Source: Tretioscincus oriximinensis (taxonomy: Eukaryota; Chordata; Lepidosauria; Squamata; Gymnophthalmidae). Taken from it: DNA of 64,000 nt. The number at the start of each line of letters is the position of its first letter. Position 1 is the first letter of the stretch. Positions 1 through 12,102 of this stretch are shown one piece after another. The position numbers and the translations under genes were made by a program. The stretch lies in contig JAJVDF010000016.1 of the NCBI GenBank assembly GCA_022410635.1, positions 1,425,232 to 1,489,231 of the forward strand, written 5' to 3'. The notes under the pieces are model-generated. The model was given only the letters and a program-made list of their open reading frames with translations. It searched no databases and had not been told where the DNA came from.

Positions 1-707
1 CTTCATCCTTCCTATTATGGGTTATACTTCGTATGCACAAGGAGTAGACGAAAACATTGATTGTGCAAGGATGCTGTACCCAAAATGCAAAATGACTGTG
101 TGAGAAGTTGCATTTTGCCTCAGATTTTATTTTCACAAGAATGCATTTCCATTCTTCTGTCCCTGCGCAGAGGAACACTCTAGAAGCATAGCATGAATGT
201 GAAAGCATAGTAAAATAGAAAGTATACGTAGGCCTTTTTCACTTGTAGGGAATGGTCTCTGGGATGGATCATTCCCTACTGATTACAGGAAGACCAATTC
301 TTATAATTGCATCCTTCATATAGGATCATTCCGGTTCCTGGCCCGGGAGCAGGGAGTGCAAACATTCTAGACTAGACCATCTGGTCTGGATACGGATGGT
401 TACTCCAAAGCCCCCTTCTTATGAGTGTAATCTGTGGTCAAATAGATGAATGCAGATTTATCCTTTCAGCAAACCAGACAAGATTTTTCTTTTTTCTAGC
501 TTACAAACATGAGTTTTAAAATGGATCATCATTACATGCCATCTTGAAGGGTTTTGATATAATATTTGTTCTGCACTGTTAAATCACTATAATTAGGTTG
601 CCTACCACAGTAGTAAGTATCACAAAATTCATCACTGAACTATATCAAAAGATTGCCCTTTGTCAGTGGTGGACATGATCTATAAGAGGAAGAGGAAGGA
701 GAATAAT

Positions 708-862
708 AATGGGTTTTTATATCCCATTTTTCTCAACCCAAAGTGGCTTGCATAACCTTCCGTTCTTCTCTTCGCTAACATGTGAAGTAANTGGGGCAGA
801 GAGCGCTCTGGAGAACTGTAATGAACCTAAGGTCACTCAGCTAGAAGATGTTGGGGGGCTTT
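708..862 (-). repeat. Degenerate tRNA-derived SINE fragment
   Basis: Read on the minus strand, the segment has the order typical of squamate SINEs: a stretch resembling CTGAGTGACCTTAGGTTCATT, then a GCTCTCTGCCCCA-like block, then a tail with AAGCCACTTTGGGTTGAGAA. It is diverged and lacks a clear promoter head, so the family is uncertain. Confidence 0.45.
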
Positions 863-2484
863 ACCTGTGTGTCCTTTCTGTACCCATGCCTCCAGTTACC
901 TGAGGAAGGTGTTGGGTGTTATAGAAGGTGCCTGGTACCATTGAATAAAAAGACGCCTTACCTCAGACCGTCCACAGAGTTATGCAGAGTTCACAGCCGA
1001 AGGGTATCAGTTGCTTCTCTCTTTAAGGAGATCTAAAATTCAATCATGATTTGAAAACAAAAATGTAATAAATGTAGTTCACAAAACTACAGGATTAGCC
1101 ACTATGGCCTGCAGCCCAGCAGGCAGGTGCAGCATAAGCTGTTCTGCAGAGCTTTGCTATCAAAAGTTAATCCTAATACACTATACAGAACTCCTGTTGT
1201 TTCTGACTTCTCTGAAGTTGGTGCAGGAATCCATGCAGAATTACTGAGACGATGTCATCAAGTATGTTCTATATTTGCTCAGATACTCTCTACCTTCACC
1301 CAGAAAACTACAAGCCCATTCCATACAATGTGGACTATTCCAGCCCACATAGTTTGAATTTGATAGCCCAGTTCATGCTGAAATGGCTACTAAAGCCCCT
1401 GCTTCTGTTACCAAACAGACATCACAAGCAATTTATAAAGGCTGAAAATGAAATTTCCTAGTTTCCACAGATTCTGGAGAAGCCTTTTCAGTGGAACATT
1501 TCTGCTGAAACCATCTCTGGAGCACTGCTGGAGCACTCTGGAGCAAATTCTGTCCAATGGAGCAATGCTGTATGCATTTGCTCCACAGTCAGGAATACAG
1601 GTGACTGTAAAACTCTTTTTAAAAGTCCACAGGAGAACTGGGATGTAACTGTTTTGGCATTGTATTTTGTTTTGCTATTTTGTCTAATGTAGATGACTGC
1701 TGTAGTCGGCATCAGCATTTAGATGTAGATTTGCCTGGGATTTATTCTGGAGTGATCTAGAGTNGACTGACCAGATTTTCTGAAACCCAAACTGCGGTAA
1801 TTAATATTCATGCTAATTTGCATATTCATAAATATGCAAATTACCCACCAACATGTATTCCCTTCCAAAATTCCCACCCGAGAAATCGGTGAAGCATGTG
1901 AGAATTTTTTTAAGTGTGCGAGAATTTTTAAACTGAGAATTTTTGGAGTACATCAGAATTTTTTAATTTTTTTACAGAGAGGAAGGTGCCTTCAGATGCT
2001 GGCCCCAATTGCCAGAACCCCCTAGTGGAGGTGCAGTGATTTAAAAAAAAATAAAAAGTTTTTTGAAGTGTGCGAGAAAGTTTTGAAGTGTGTGAGAATT
2101 TTTATTTTTTACTGAGGGGAGGGTGTCTTCAGGAGCTGGTCTCAGATGCCAGAGCTCCCTAGTGATGCTGCAGTGATTTTTTTTCAAAAAAAAGCAAAAA
2201 GAAATTAAAAAAAATATTATTTTTTTTCGCACCAAAACCCAGGGAAATGACACCCCCCCCAGGAGGGCAGGGTAAACACCCCAAAACTGGGTCCCCCCCC
2301 AAAGGGGGCATCTGGTCAGCATAGGGGCCTCCATAGCTACCACTGGAGTAGCTCATATAGAAATTTGCAATCAAATGTTGTAAGAAAGACTGGGATTTTC
2401 CAATAGATTAATACAGTTATGTTAATTCTTGAACACTGAACAGAGGGCAGGAACATTACCATGCATTTACTAGGAAGGAAATTT

Positions 2485-2862
2485 GCAAATTAACAAAGGA
2501 TATTTCTACCTCGATCGGAGCAAGATGAGGAAGACTACAGCACACGGGTTAAGCGTTATTCAGCAGTTGTTCCACAGTAAACGCTGTTTTTCCCAGATTA
2601 AGCTATTCCTGGGAAATTTAGGCATCATTCCGGAGAGCCCCCGTCCTCTCGCATCTGTAGCCGCGTGCCCAAATTTGACATGCAAAGATAAAACAACCGA
2701 GAATACNGCAGTTGTTTCTATAGGCTGCTGCGAATAAAAAAAAAAGCCTTGGTCTGCATTACGACGAGATGGATGAGCAGTCTGGGGCATTGGCCACGGA
2801 ATATACAGATTTGAGTGTGCACAGACACGCGATTGCTATATTCCAGAATATAGTTTTGTATC
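2485..2862 (-). mobile_element. DNA-transposon fragment (CTATATTC...GAATATAGCAAT family)
   Basis: The right part contains, in reverse, the block found again at about 4975-5265 and 22466-22625: a GTGCACAGACRCGCGATTGC motif next to an imperfect palindrome around TATATTCCAGAATATA. It also shares phrases such as the CATTCCGGAGA and CAGCAGTT blocks with the other copies. No coding capacity is visible. It is called a non-autonomous DNA element by similarity to the terminally repeated copy at 21405-22045. Confidence 0.4.
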
Positions 2863-3493
2863 GATTTTTAATTTGTGATAATTAAAAAGAGAATGGAAAT
2901 ATTTTTTGTATGTATAAAACCATTAAAAGGTTTGGCACCTTTTCATGCAATGTTTTTTTTTTCTTTTTTCATGTAATTCATATGTTTTGTACTTTAGATT
3001 TTTCAAAGTGTTCATAGTTTTGATGCCTTGCACAAAAAAGTGTATCCAGAATTTTGACTGTAGATCACTGGGGTAAAAATGTTATATCAGACCTAAAAAA
3101 GTAATAGCTTGTGCATAAATACACGTACATACATTAAATTGTCTAATTAATAAAAAACGCTGCGTTTGCATTCTCCATTAAAGCATTGTTTAGCATTGCA
3201 TGTGTGAGCCTTAGGTTTAGGTGCTTTTGTTTTTCGGTTGGCACATTTGCAGGAAACAGATTGGCAACTTTTAAATTCACCGAGGTTGCACCGAGTAGTT
3301 GAAAGGTTTAATGGGCATGACAACACAATTTTTACAGTACTCCATATCTGCTGCAAATCCCCAAATTTGTGGTCAACAATCTATTTCCTGGAATCGTGAA
3401 TTTGGTTCTGGACTCTGTGTTAATGCACTGATGCTCTAAAAGTTTACATGTGTGGGGGAAGAAGTAGAGTAGAGTAAAAATCTTCCTCTAGCA

Positions 3494-3690
3494 TAGGCTG
3501 ACCAGATGACCCCTTTTTGGGGGGGGTTGAAAACCCATTTTTGGGGTGCCTCCGTTTTTTCTGAGGAAAAAAAAATTCAAAAAAAAATTCAAAAAAAATC
3601 TTTTGGGGAAAAATTTTTCCTCAGAAAAAACTGGGAGGCACCCCTAAACCAGATTTTAACACCCTTCCCAAAGGTCATCTGATCAGCCTA
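3494..3690. mobile_element. Palindromic MITE, TAGGCTGACCAGATGACC family (copy 1)
   Basis: The element starts TAGGCTGACCAGATGACC and ends with the near-reverse complement GGTCATCTGATCAGCCTA. Internal sequence is also roughly self-complementary: a GGGGTGCCTCC block on the left and GGGAGGCACCCC on the right, around a poly-A/T centre. TA at each end fits a TA target duplication as in Tc1/mariner-type elements. Two further copies are at 34956-35148 and 42068-42245. Confidence 0.75.
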
Positions 3691-4409
3691 CTCTAGCATG
3701 TCTTTTTCAAGAGCTCAAAGATCTATTGGTAGCTCCTATTATAACAAATGCTACAGATCCTAGGATCTTTTAGAAATAATGATTTGGTTTGACAAACAGG
3801 AAACACAGAAGTTTCCAAATCATGTCCTGCCTAAGGAATCCTAAGGATCCACAAAAGCCTCCATGGGATTCCATGAAAAAGCTCAAAAATCAAATTTTAA
3901 AGAATTTAATATGAAAGATAATAGGTGTATTTCATTTTGACCATCGTTAAGCCAACGTTCCATGATGAAAGACATTATATTCAGCGAGGTCCAGCTTCTT
4001 TATTTTTCCATTTCTGCAAAATAAGAACTGCCCAGAAGCTTGGGGGAATAGTTAAGGTTCCATAAAATCCACCCATAAGCCCACAGGAATAGAATTAGGG
4101 GTCTTCAAGAAAAAAAGTGTTTTCTGCAGGTTCCATGACTGAAAAGGTTTGAAAACCACTGACGGGCAGTTCTTAGGAAATGGGAAATCAACCAACCTGA
4201 TATGCTGCAATACATAATTACTTTATTGGAGTAAAATAACACAGATAATTAAATTTTCCATGTTGGCTTCTAGGCTGTGGAACCATGTTTTCAGTGTTTG
4301 GTTGAAATACACCTTTCCAGCCAACGTTGATCCTCTGCCCTTTGTCCTGTTGGAGAAGATGGAANGATTAGTGGTTTATAACATTTTTTATATTTTAAGA
4401 GAATTTCAT

Positions 4410-4467
4410 ATATACTGCTCAAAACAATTATGTTAAAGTGTTCCCTTAATTGTTTTGAGCAGTATAT
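4410..4467. mobile_element. Internally deleted palindromic MITE (ATATACTGCTCAAAACAATTA family)
   Basis: A 21-base left arm ATATACTGCTCAAAACAATTA is mirrored by TAATTGTTTTGAGCAGTATAT at the right. The TGTTCCCT block is present only next to the right arm, whereas the full copy at 12788-12873 has it on both sides. This copy therefore appears to have lost part of its left half. Confidence 0.7.
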
Positions 4468-4974
4468 TTTATCTCTATCTCAATGTGACCAGTCCAGGGA
4501 TCTTTTGATGAAGGGTGGGATATTCATTATTAAACATAATAAAGATTTAAAATTATATTTCGTGTGTTGCACAAAAGGTTTATGTGAACAGACATTCAAA
4601 CCTGTTTTAAGGAATGTAAAGGGGCCTGAAACTGCTAGGTGAAGCATATAGCAACTTTGGTCTCTCTTTGGATCCAGAAGGCCATTAGGAAACAGATGAA
4701 TGTTGCGAAAACCACTTGGGAACTCACCTGTTTTTTAAACAGCATAGATATTGTCATTACTTTTGTAGCTTCTTTACCCCCAGAAACAGAAAAATGAGCT
4801 ATTATGTTATTTGATTCCAAATGACCACAGTAGAGTTTATTTTCCCATCCCAAATGCTGCCCAAGAAAGGGTTTTTGCCCCTAACCAGGTATGGAACGGA
4901 TAGTACTAATCCTGTTTCCCTTTTGCTGAGTGTTTTTTCTTAAAGATGAAAAACAGTAGGATGTGAAGAAGCAT

Positions 4975-5265
4975 GAGGGCAGGTGCACACCATGACTTAA
5001 AAACCACTACAAATCTATAATCCGAAATATAGCAATTGCATGTCTGTGTACACCAAACATGTATCTTCCATGACCAATGCCCCAGTTCCGCAACATCCCT
5101 CATTGATCTCATCACGGTGCTGTGTTCTCGATTGTTTTATTATCTCGCATCTAATTTGTGCACACCCATACGATTACGAGAATAGGAGGTTCTCCGGAAC
5201 GATGCCTGAATATCTTAGCAATAGTTTATTCTGGGCAAAAAGGCATTTATTGCAGGTCAACTACT
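4975..5265 (+). mobile_element. DNA-transposon fragment (AAATATAGCAATTGC family)
   Basis: It shares a long similar stretch with 22466-22625: GGTGCACACCATGAC, then CGAAATATAGCAATTGC, GTCTGTGTACACCAAACATG and CCCAGTTCCG. The end GAATATCTTAGCAATAGTTT resembles the right side of the copy at 21405-22045. Non-coding; the superfamily is not assigned. Confidence 0.45.
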
Positions 5266-6683
5266 GAAAACACTTAGCACTTGTTCCTGAGACATCTTGG
5301 TTGTGTTATGAACGAGGTAGAAAAGCATTGTGTACACATGGCCTGAGTGAAGAGTATGAATTAATGTTAATCTACCAAGATAGCAGTTCAGACTAGAATC
5401 AAACAATCCTAAATTCCTAATTAAAATTTTATTCTGATATGAAGATGCCACTTCCTCATATCCTTTCCTTTCTTCTTGTCTGCAGCTAGAAAGGAAACAA
5501 AATGTTTGGTCAAATTGTAGCTGCCTCCTCCAAAAACTCATTAATGCACAGAAAGGAAGAAGAAACGAGCTTATACTTAGCTTTGTCTCACCTGAGATTG
5601 TCAGTGCACACAAAGTCAGATATTGGTTAGAGATATGAAGAGAAACCTCCCACTTCCGGTTCCCTCAGCATCCCCTTTGTCCGATCCCACTTCGCAAATA
5701 GATTAATGAGCTAAATAGTTGCTGTGATAGATGGTCCAAATGCAGGGTAGTCTCAATTGGNGGGGGGAGAATGAAATGGAAATACGTATTTGGCTGTGAT
5801 TCCTGAGAACAATCTGGGTTAAGCGTAGAATAAATGCAACACAAATGTGAAAAATTTGCACAGTACAAAACAATTTTTTTCCATAGATCAAAAACTGTAT
5901 TAAAGGGACTTCTGTANCAAACAAATCAGACAAACTCTACAACACCACACAAAAAGCTGAGTGGATGAAAAGGGCATCTAAAGTTCATGGGAATATATCT
6001 TGTACCGCCATTAAAATGAACATAGCTGCCTTTGCTAGGGATGTGCCAAAGATCATAGTTTTGAACATAGTTGGAGGCCAAGAACACTTTAGTGTTTTTC
6101 CTCACAACCTTGGGCCTTATNCACACACGCACCTATGTGGCACATTTTAAGTGAGAGCAGATTCGTGGCCTCACACACACCTTGCTGGTTGCGTGGCGGT
6201 TGTGATACCATTGGCAGGGGAGGGACACTGGCATTGTGGTGACATAGATCCCGTGTGCCATCTCTCTGATCGGCTGCTGGAGTGTCATCTCACATGACTT
6301 CGGGCTGAGAACCTGCTCGAATTGAGGAAGCCCTGCCGGATGACTGGGGTTGCCATATTTTGGCAGCCCAAAACCGGGATGAGGTGGATGGGGGTGCACG
6401 CACACATGTGCACACACATACACACACACGCATGCACACGGACGCTTGTGGTGAGACAGGCCGAACAGAGCTGTACAAAAGCTCTGTTCTCCTGTCAAAA
6501 CCCCGAGCGTTTTTCCTCTGCTGGAGGCGAATTGGCACGCTTTGCCTGACAGCATGCGTGAAACCCCGCTTCCAGCAGAGGATCAGCTACGGCACGCTCC
6601 GAGGTTCCTTCCAGGACCCTGGAAAGCGTTGCTGGGCTGCAGCCATCAGCCCTGCCGGCTCCTTTGCCTCTAAAATTCTGGAT

Positions 6684-6721
6684 TTTTACATTCCCTGATG
6701 CAGCATCGGGGAATGTAAAAA
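6684..6721. repeat. Short perfect-stem hairpin
   Basis: TTTTACATTCCC and GGGAATGTAAAA flank a GATGCAGCATC centre, giving an inverted repeat with one mismatch across about 18 bases per arm. It may be the centre of a larger decayed palindromic element between about 6330 and 6800, where CA-rich sequence is also present. Confidence 0.6.
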
Positions 6722-7159
6722 TCATGGATGACCCATGATTTAGGCTGCAAACGCATTGCCTGTTAACTCGCACACAACTCTGAATACAAAGTCCACCATT
6801 CGATTGTGTTACCATAAAACCAGGCTTGGAAATGCTGCGGCGTCACTCTAAACTCACACCACAAGTTTCTGCTCCGCCGTTCCTGGTAAAACTGCATTGT
6901 GGCTGTTGATTTTTGTAATTCGTGTCACTTGAACTTTGACAATGCAGCACATCAGAGAACAAAAGTGAGAGAGAGAGTGGCTCTTTTGTTTGGAATTCCC
7001 TCCTTGCGCTGCTACTTCCCTGCCTCCTCTGGAAAAACAGGTTTTTCCGGTAGAACTCTTTCTCTAGGATAGCTCTGCAGCTTGGGAGAGAGAGAGTGAA
7101 AGGGCGTGGGTGACTGCTTGCCTCTGTCCATCTGTCTCAGCAGTGATCAGTCACTGGGA

Positions 7160-7250
7160 GGGAAGGAAGGATGGGTGGAAAGAAGGAAGGAAAGGAGGGA
7201 GAGAAGGATGGAGGGCAGAGATGGAGGGAGGAGGAGGGAGAAGAAATGAA
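7160..7250. repeat. Purine-rich (GGAA)n-like tract
   Basis: Imperfect GGAAGGAAGGA-type runs followed by GGAGGGAGG and a C8 run. This is simple sequence only; open frames over it are low-complexity artefacts. Confidence 0.8.
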
Positions 7251-8354
7251 AGTTGCCCCCCCCCCCGATCCTGGCTGCCACCCTCGCTTCCTACTCTGAC
7301 ACAAAACCCTGCTTTTATCCTCAAATTGTGAACTCACTACTGTGCTCAAATCTAAAATGGGGACTGAAACCTGGAGTGGATCCTGTGGTAGGTTTGGCTG
7401 CATTTTTCGCCCTCACTTGGTTTTCAGTTTGAACTCTCAATTCTGTTTTCGATTCCGTTTTAAAAGGTCCAATGCAACTGCAGCTGGAGCTGCTTTCAGA
7501 GTGCTCTATCCTGCTTCAGAGCTGATGTGTGGATGCTCCACTTTGTTACTCATTCACATGTGAGGCAACACACAAAGTAAGGAACTTGTCTGCAAGCATG
7601 GCTTGTTCTGCACACAGCGGAAATGCACACAGTAGCACGGCACATGATATTTCCCTCCTTTTCTGTTTCCTATACTTCTTTTAAGGTTTATTTTGTTTAT
7701 GCCTCTCCCATGCTAGCTAGTGAAGAATTTAACTAATCACCTGGAGCTGTTCCAACTCTAACCCTCAGCTGCATAGTTTAGTTGGAAGCAGAGACAGGAT
7801 TAAAAAGCTAGCAGCTTCCTAATGACCATAAGGATTAGCGAGATCAAAAATCTCTTGACATCTTTTTGTGACTCATCACCAGATGCTTAATTCAGCAGTA
7901 TGGTCTGCAGCCAGAGCAACCTTCAAAAACAAAACAGGAAAGGCTAGAGGTTGATCTTTGATAGGATATACTACTAGCTGTTTGGTTTTTATGTATGCAA
8001 TATATTAGGGTAGTTCCGCGTAAGGATTTATGGGAGAATCAATGCCACTTGAGCGTAGACTTGTTTATTGTTACTGCATAACATCAACAGAAATGTGACC
8101 AACATAAACAATAATTAATCCATCGTTCCTATACTGAACAACCTGTTTGGTAAAAAAAANACACCCTTGTTTTATATGTCTTACCTCTGCGGGTACTGTG
8201 ATCATTTACTGTATTGGAAATATTTTGTATATAATAGTACTAGCAGATGAAGCCCACTCAGTGTAGGGCATTGAGTGGGGCTCTAATACCCCTCCCCCCA
8301 TGGCCCCCACCACTCCAAGGGAGATGCAAGGGCAGAAGGAGGGTGTAGGAAGTA

Positions 8355-8444
8355 TGTGTGTGTGTGTATATTTGTGTGAAGGGAGGGGAAGGGAGAGGGA
8401 GTGGGGTGGGGGTGGGGTGTTTGTGTGTGTGTGTGTGTGTGTGT
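8355..8444. repeat. (GT)n microsatellite with G-rich spacer
   Basis: A TGTGTGTGTGTA run near 8358, a GGGAGAGG-rich spacer, then a longer (GT)n run from about 8418 to 8444. Confidence 0.85.
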
Positions 8445-9035
8445 ATGCCATCAGACCTATGTCCTACTCCCCCAGCCAATTTCCTGTAAGCAGCAAAAAT
8501 ATTTCCTGTGGGCAGGACTGGGCACTGAAGGGGGGGTGGGAGGCGAGGGAGCAAAAGGGCTCAGCTGGATGGTGGCATCTTTGGGTGACACTGAGGTAGG
8601 TCGATTTTGGAGTGGGGCAGCACCACCCAAACATGGATGATCAGTGCCTCAGGGGGGATGGGCAATGGCCGGAACACTGGCTGTTGCCTCTCCCAGTTTT
8701 GCCAAGTGGCAGGATAAATGCCTGCTGCTGGCAATTTGAAGATATGCAGGGAAGTTGGTGGAGATTGGTCCAATACAGGACCATCCCACCACTCAGGACC
8801 ATTTTGGTTCCTGACATTGTTACTGTAACTCTCTTTCCCTCTGTTCTGCAACTGAGGGACTGTAACCATTTTGTATCCTGGCCTTCATGCAGTGAATAGA
8901 GAATTCTATCCTGAAGCAGAAACTTCAGTGTTGCATATCAGAATTTATGTTTTGAAACATATAGCTCATACAAGAATACTTTAACTTAAATGGGGTTTTG
9001 TAAAGGACAATCTTTAATTATTTTAATTTATACAG

Positions 9036-9103
9036 GCCCTGCTATTCCTGTTGGAGTAGATGTGCAAGTTGAAAGCTTGGACAGTATTTCTGAAGTTGAT
9101 ATG
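9036..9103 (+). CDS. GABRR2: GABRR2 exon 4 (rho2 N-terminal extracellular domain)
   Basis: A 68-bp internal exon between TACAG and GTATGT splice sites. It enters in phase 1, completing a split glycine codon, and encodes PAIPVGVDVQVESLDSISEV followed by DM. This is the start of the conserved Cys-loop receptor extracellular beta-sandwich. The exon has exactly the same length and phase as its counterpart in GABRR1 at 56435. It is assigned to rho2 because the downstream exons read in frame into a rho2-type M2 and intracellular loop. Exons 1-3 with the signal peptide are not in the window, so the CDS here is partial at its 5' end. Confidence 0.95.
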
Positions 9104-9322
9104 GTATGTAACTTATGAATAAATGTTGAGCCTTGAAATGGTTGCATATAGTGGAGATTTTAGTTTTTGATACTGCAAATTCATGGATGGTAAGAAGAAG
9201 GCAGATTTTTAGGTAGATGGAGGTTATATTTCAAATATGCTTTAATTCTTGCTTTTAATGTACATTTTCGGGATGAAGGGCAGATAGGAACATTATGAAA
9301 TACTATTATTACTACTACTACT

Positions 9323-9421
<99 letters not shown>

Positions 9422-10353
9422 TTTGAGCATATACTCAGGTGCTGCCAAAAGATTGCAAACACTGACTACAAGCAGAGGCAAAGGGACTAGAAATTGTTGC
9501 AAAGGGACTAGAAATGTATGAAATCTGGTTTATATTTGAAAATGCATTTAAATTGTGTTCATGTATGTTCATATCAAACCAACAACGCAGTGATTTGCAC
9601 ATCTGGAAATCTGATTGAACTCTTCCAGAGATTCCTGTTTGTGAACACAAATTAATTAATTGACTAGTATGCATTTGCTGTGGTTTCACCCTTGAAAATA
9701 ATATCCTATTATTCAACTAAAAACATGTACATTTCATTTGTGCATATTTCTACTGTTATAAAATGTTCTCTTCAGTGTGGAAGAGTTCCAAGTCAATAGT
9801 GATGTCTTCTCCAAAAAGTCGCTAAAATCTGGTAATGCTGAGGAATTTGGTTATATTTGTGGAGAACATTTTATAAGAGGTTAAAAGGGAGCCACAAAAA
9901 TAACATCTTGATTTCCAACTCGTTGAACCCCAGAATGATACTTTTATCTTGAAGGATGGCAGACAAGCCCAACAGTTTTGATGAAAGTTCGGAACAAAAT
10001 ACTTTTTACAGAACTGGAAGCCCCATCAGAAACCTTTCTAGATTGTTCCAGAAAGAAAGATTGGAAGCTCTCTGTTTAATCTGTGTACCTTGGAAGGTGC
10101 ATATTACTCCATTTCTACTGGTAGTTAACCAAATGGACATCTTTCTAGCTGAAGAGTACAATCAAAAGCATCCAGGGAATAACTAAGAGGATTTGTGTAT
10201 AATTTAAAGTTTTATTGAAGAAAAACAATACCAACCTCTTTCCATAACACCCACCAGATGTCCTAGATGTATTGATAAGGCCATTCTTAGCATTTCACAG
10301 CTGTAAATGATACAACTGCAAAATACCTTATTTCCTTCTCTTCCTTAATCCAG
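9104..10353 (+). other. GABRR2: GABRR2 intron 4
   Basis: A 1.25-kb phase-0 intron, GTATGT to CCAG. It contains the AAT microsatellite at 9324-9419. I see no other clear element; the open frame at 9956-10186 has no recognisable domain. Confidence 0.85.
9324..9419. repeat. (AAT)n microsatellite
   Basis: About 32 uninterrupted AAT units, preceded by a short degenerate ATT/ACT stretch. Poly-Ile and poly-Tyr open frames across it are artefacts. Confidence 0.95.
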
Positions 10354-10577
10354 GACTTCACCATGACCCTTTACCTGAGGCATTACTGGAAGGATGAGCG
10401 TCTTTCCTTCCCTAGTCACACGAACAAAAGCATGACTTTTGATGGGAGGCTGGTGAAGAAGATCTGGGTACCTGATGTCTTCTTTGTTCACTCAAAACGA
10501 TCTTTCATTCACGACACAACCACTGACAACATAATGTTGCGCGTGTTCCCCGATGGCCATGTGCTCTATAGTATGAG
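10354..10577 (+). CDS. GABRR2: GABRR2 exon 5 (agonist-site loops D and A)
   Basis: A 224-bp exon bounded by CCAG and GTGAAC, entering in phase 0 and leaving with two bases of an arginine codon. It encodes DFTMTLYLRHYWKDERL, the conserved MTFDGRLVKKIWVPDVFF block, and RSFIHDTTTDNIMLRVFPDG. By homology to rho1, the TLYLR segment carries the loop D Tyr and Arg of the GABA site, and VPDVFF is loop A. NKS in HTNKSM is an N-glycosylation sequon. The NIMLRVFPDGHVLYSMR end matches rho2 rather than rho1, which has NVMLRVQPDGKVLYSLR (see 57783). Confidence 0.97.
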
Positions 10578-12019
10578 GTGAACTCATAAGTCACTTAGCT
10601 GATCTGTGTTGTCTCTTGATGAAGACCTTTCTGCGTGGTCAAATATTTTAATGGTGGTGTTGGGGGTTGTGTGTATGTTTATATTCCGTGTTCTTCTGAA
10701 AAAGTAAATGGGAGCACAGTGTTTCTCTATGCAGCATATCAGTCCTTTATTATTTCAACCAAGACTGGATACAAACCTTGTTGGGGCAGCAGTATGATTC
10801 CAGGATGATACTTGACTTTTTTGTACAGCTGTAGTATAAATGTCACCTCTTGTGCTTGTGGACCATAGTGTGCTGCTGTGATGTTGCAGTGAAGTGGCTG
10901 TCCATTACAGCCTCATGGTCCACATGTTTCTGAGCAAAAAGCTGTTGAGATGTTTGATCCTACGATCATACTGTCAGCTTGTGGGGCAATACATGTTTTG
11001 TACTGTATGCTGGAATAAAATAAGGAATTTCTTACCCTCGTATTGATAGAAAAAAGAGCTCTGGTATGTACAAGAGTTTAGTATGCTTGGCTTTGGCTGC
11101 ATCCACACGGCATAATGATGTCTGCATAGGAGCGCCATCCCGCCAGCTCCTAAAGACATAATGAAGTTNCTGCAAACCTGCCTTGCAGCAGGGTTAATAA
11201 AAGCTGATATTTTCAGCTCTCACTGCGCTCCATGCTAAAAACCCACTCCTTTTTTTAAATGTGGCCTGCTCAGCCGAGCCCTCCACCAATCAGCGGAGAG
11301 CCCTGCAAAGCAGGCCAGGCAGAAGGAAATCTCCATTTGGCCACTCAAAGGTCAGTGCTTCCTTCCTCCTGCCTACCTATGGTAGCCACTGCATGACNCG
11401 TACAGATGGCCGGCCGCAATGACACGTAAATCTGCTTTGAAGCCCCACATGTGGATGCAGCCTTGGTTGCAGAGATTTAAACTTCTCCACTGGATCATCT
11501 TTCATGCACTGTAACTGCTACTGACAAAATCAGTCAGGCCTTGATAATACGTAGGAAAGTATCTTGCATGACATAATAGTTCCTTAAATGATTCATTCTA
11601 CTTAATGGCATTTCCCCGCTTGCTAAGATCGATTCCAGTTTAGGCAGAGTATTGAGGCACTGGTGATCCCCATATGAAAATTATTGGGTAATGGGGAAAG
11701 GCTAAGCCTATGAATGAGTTATAATGCAATTTGAAAATATAAAATTAGGACTATGACCATTCCTCCCACCTCAAACCCCCCCCCCCCCAATTTATCTATA
11801 TGGGTTACAATTATTCCGAGATGAGAAGAGAAGCCAACTCAAGATTTGGGCTCTATAATAATGCATCTGAGCTTAATAATTGCTGTGCAATATTATGATA
11901 AATGGATTAATTTGTCCCTTAAATCTATCCAGCTTTATTGCCTGTCAAACTATGGATATATGTCTTCTTTTTTCTGCACTCTCGATACTTAATGTCACTT
12001 TCTTTTTTGAAATTTCTAG
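10578..12019 (+). other. GABRR2: GABRR2 intron 5
   Basis: A 1.44-kb intron that splits an arginine codon (AG|G). It contains a small terminal-inverted-repeat element at 11095-11462. The rest is AT-rich with no recognisable feature. Confidence 0.85.
11095..11462. mobile_element. Non-autonomous DNA transposon, GGCTGCATCCACA ends
   Basis: The left end GGCTGCATCCACACGGC mirrors the right end CATGTGGATGCAGCC over 13 bases. The text just inside the left end (CATAATGATGTCTGCATAGG, then GCGCCATC) resembles the element at 54220-56276, so they are probably one family. About 368 bp, non-coding. I see no clear target duplication. Confidence 0.65.
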
Positions 12020-12102
12020 GATCACAGTGACTGCAATGTGCAACATGGATTTCAGTCGATTTCCATTAGATTCACAAACTTGTACCCTGGAGCTAGAAAG
12101 CT
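12020..12102 (+). CDS. GABRR2: GABRR2 exon 6 (Cys-loop)
   Basis: An 83-bp exon between TTCTAG and GTATGT. It encodes [20 protein letters not shown], then CTLELES and the first base of a split codon. The two cysteines are separated by 13 residues and form the signature disulphide loop of pentameric ligand-gated channels. FPLDSQTC is the canonical core and LELES is closer to rho2 than to rho1 (LEIES). The split codon is completed as Tyr by the next exon and corresponds to the loop B tyrosine (rho1 Y198 by family numbering). Confidence 0.96.

Larger units (their letters stand above)
1..9035 (+). other. GABRR2: GABRR2 upstream intron (intron 3, partial)
   Basis: This stretch precedes the first recognisable GABRR2 exon. 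I looked on the + strand for the conserved exon 3 that ends in HDFSMRP-FGG before a GT donor and did not find it, so exons 1-3 are probably upstream of the window. The region holds a degenerate SINE near 0.7 kb, palindromic MITEs at 3.5 and 4.4 kb, fragments of a DNA-transposon family at 2.5-2.9 and 5.0-5.3 kb, a purine-rich tract near 7.2 kb and a GT repeat near 8.4 kb. Short open frames here have no recognisable domain. The assignment as intron is an inference from the phase-1 acceptor of the next exon. Confidence 0.75.

Noticed and set aside
708..903. Short open frame near 0.7 kb
   Set aside because: It overlaps a degenerate SINE and has no recognisable domain.
1..9035. GABRR2 exons 1-3
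   Set aside because: I looked for the rho2 exon 3 end and for short basic exon 2-like sequence and found no candidate with splice sites.
9324..9419. Possible CRISPR-like or structured array
   Set aside because: Pure AAT trinucleotide microsatellite; no repeat-spacer structure exists anywhere in the window.
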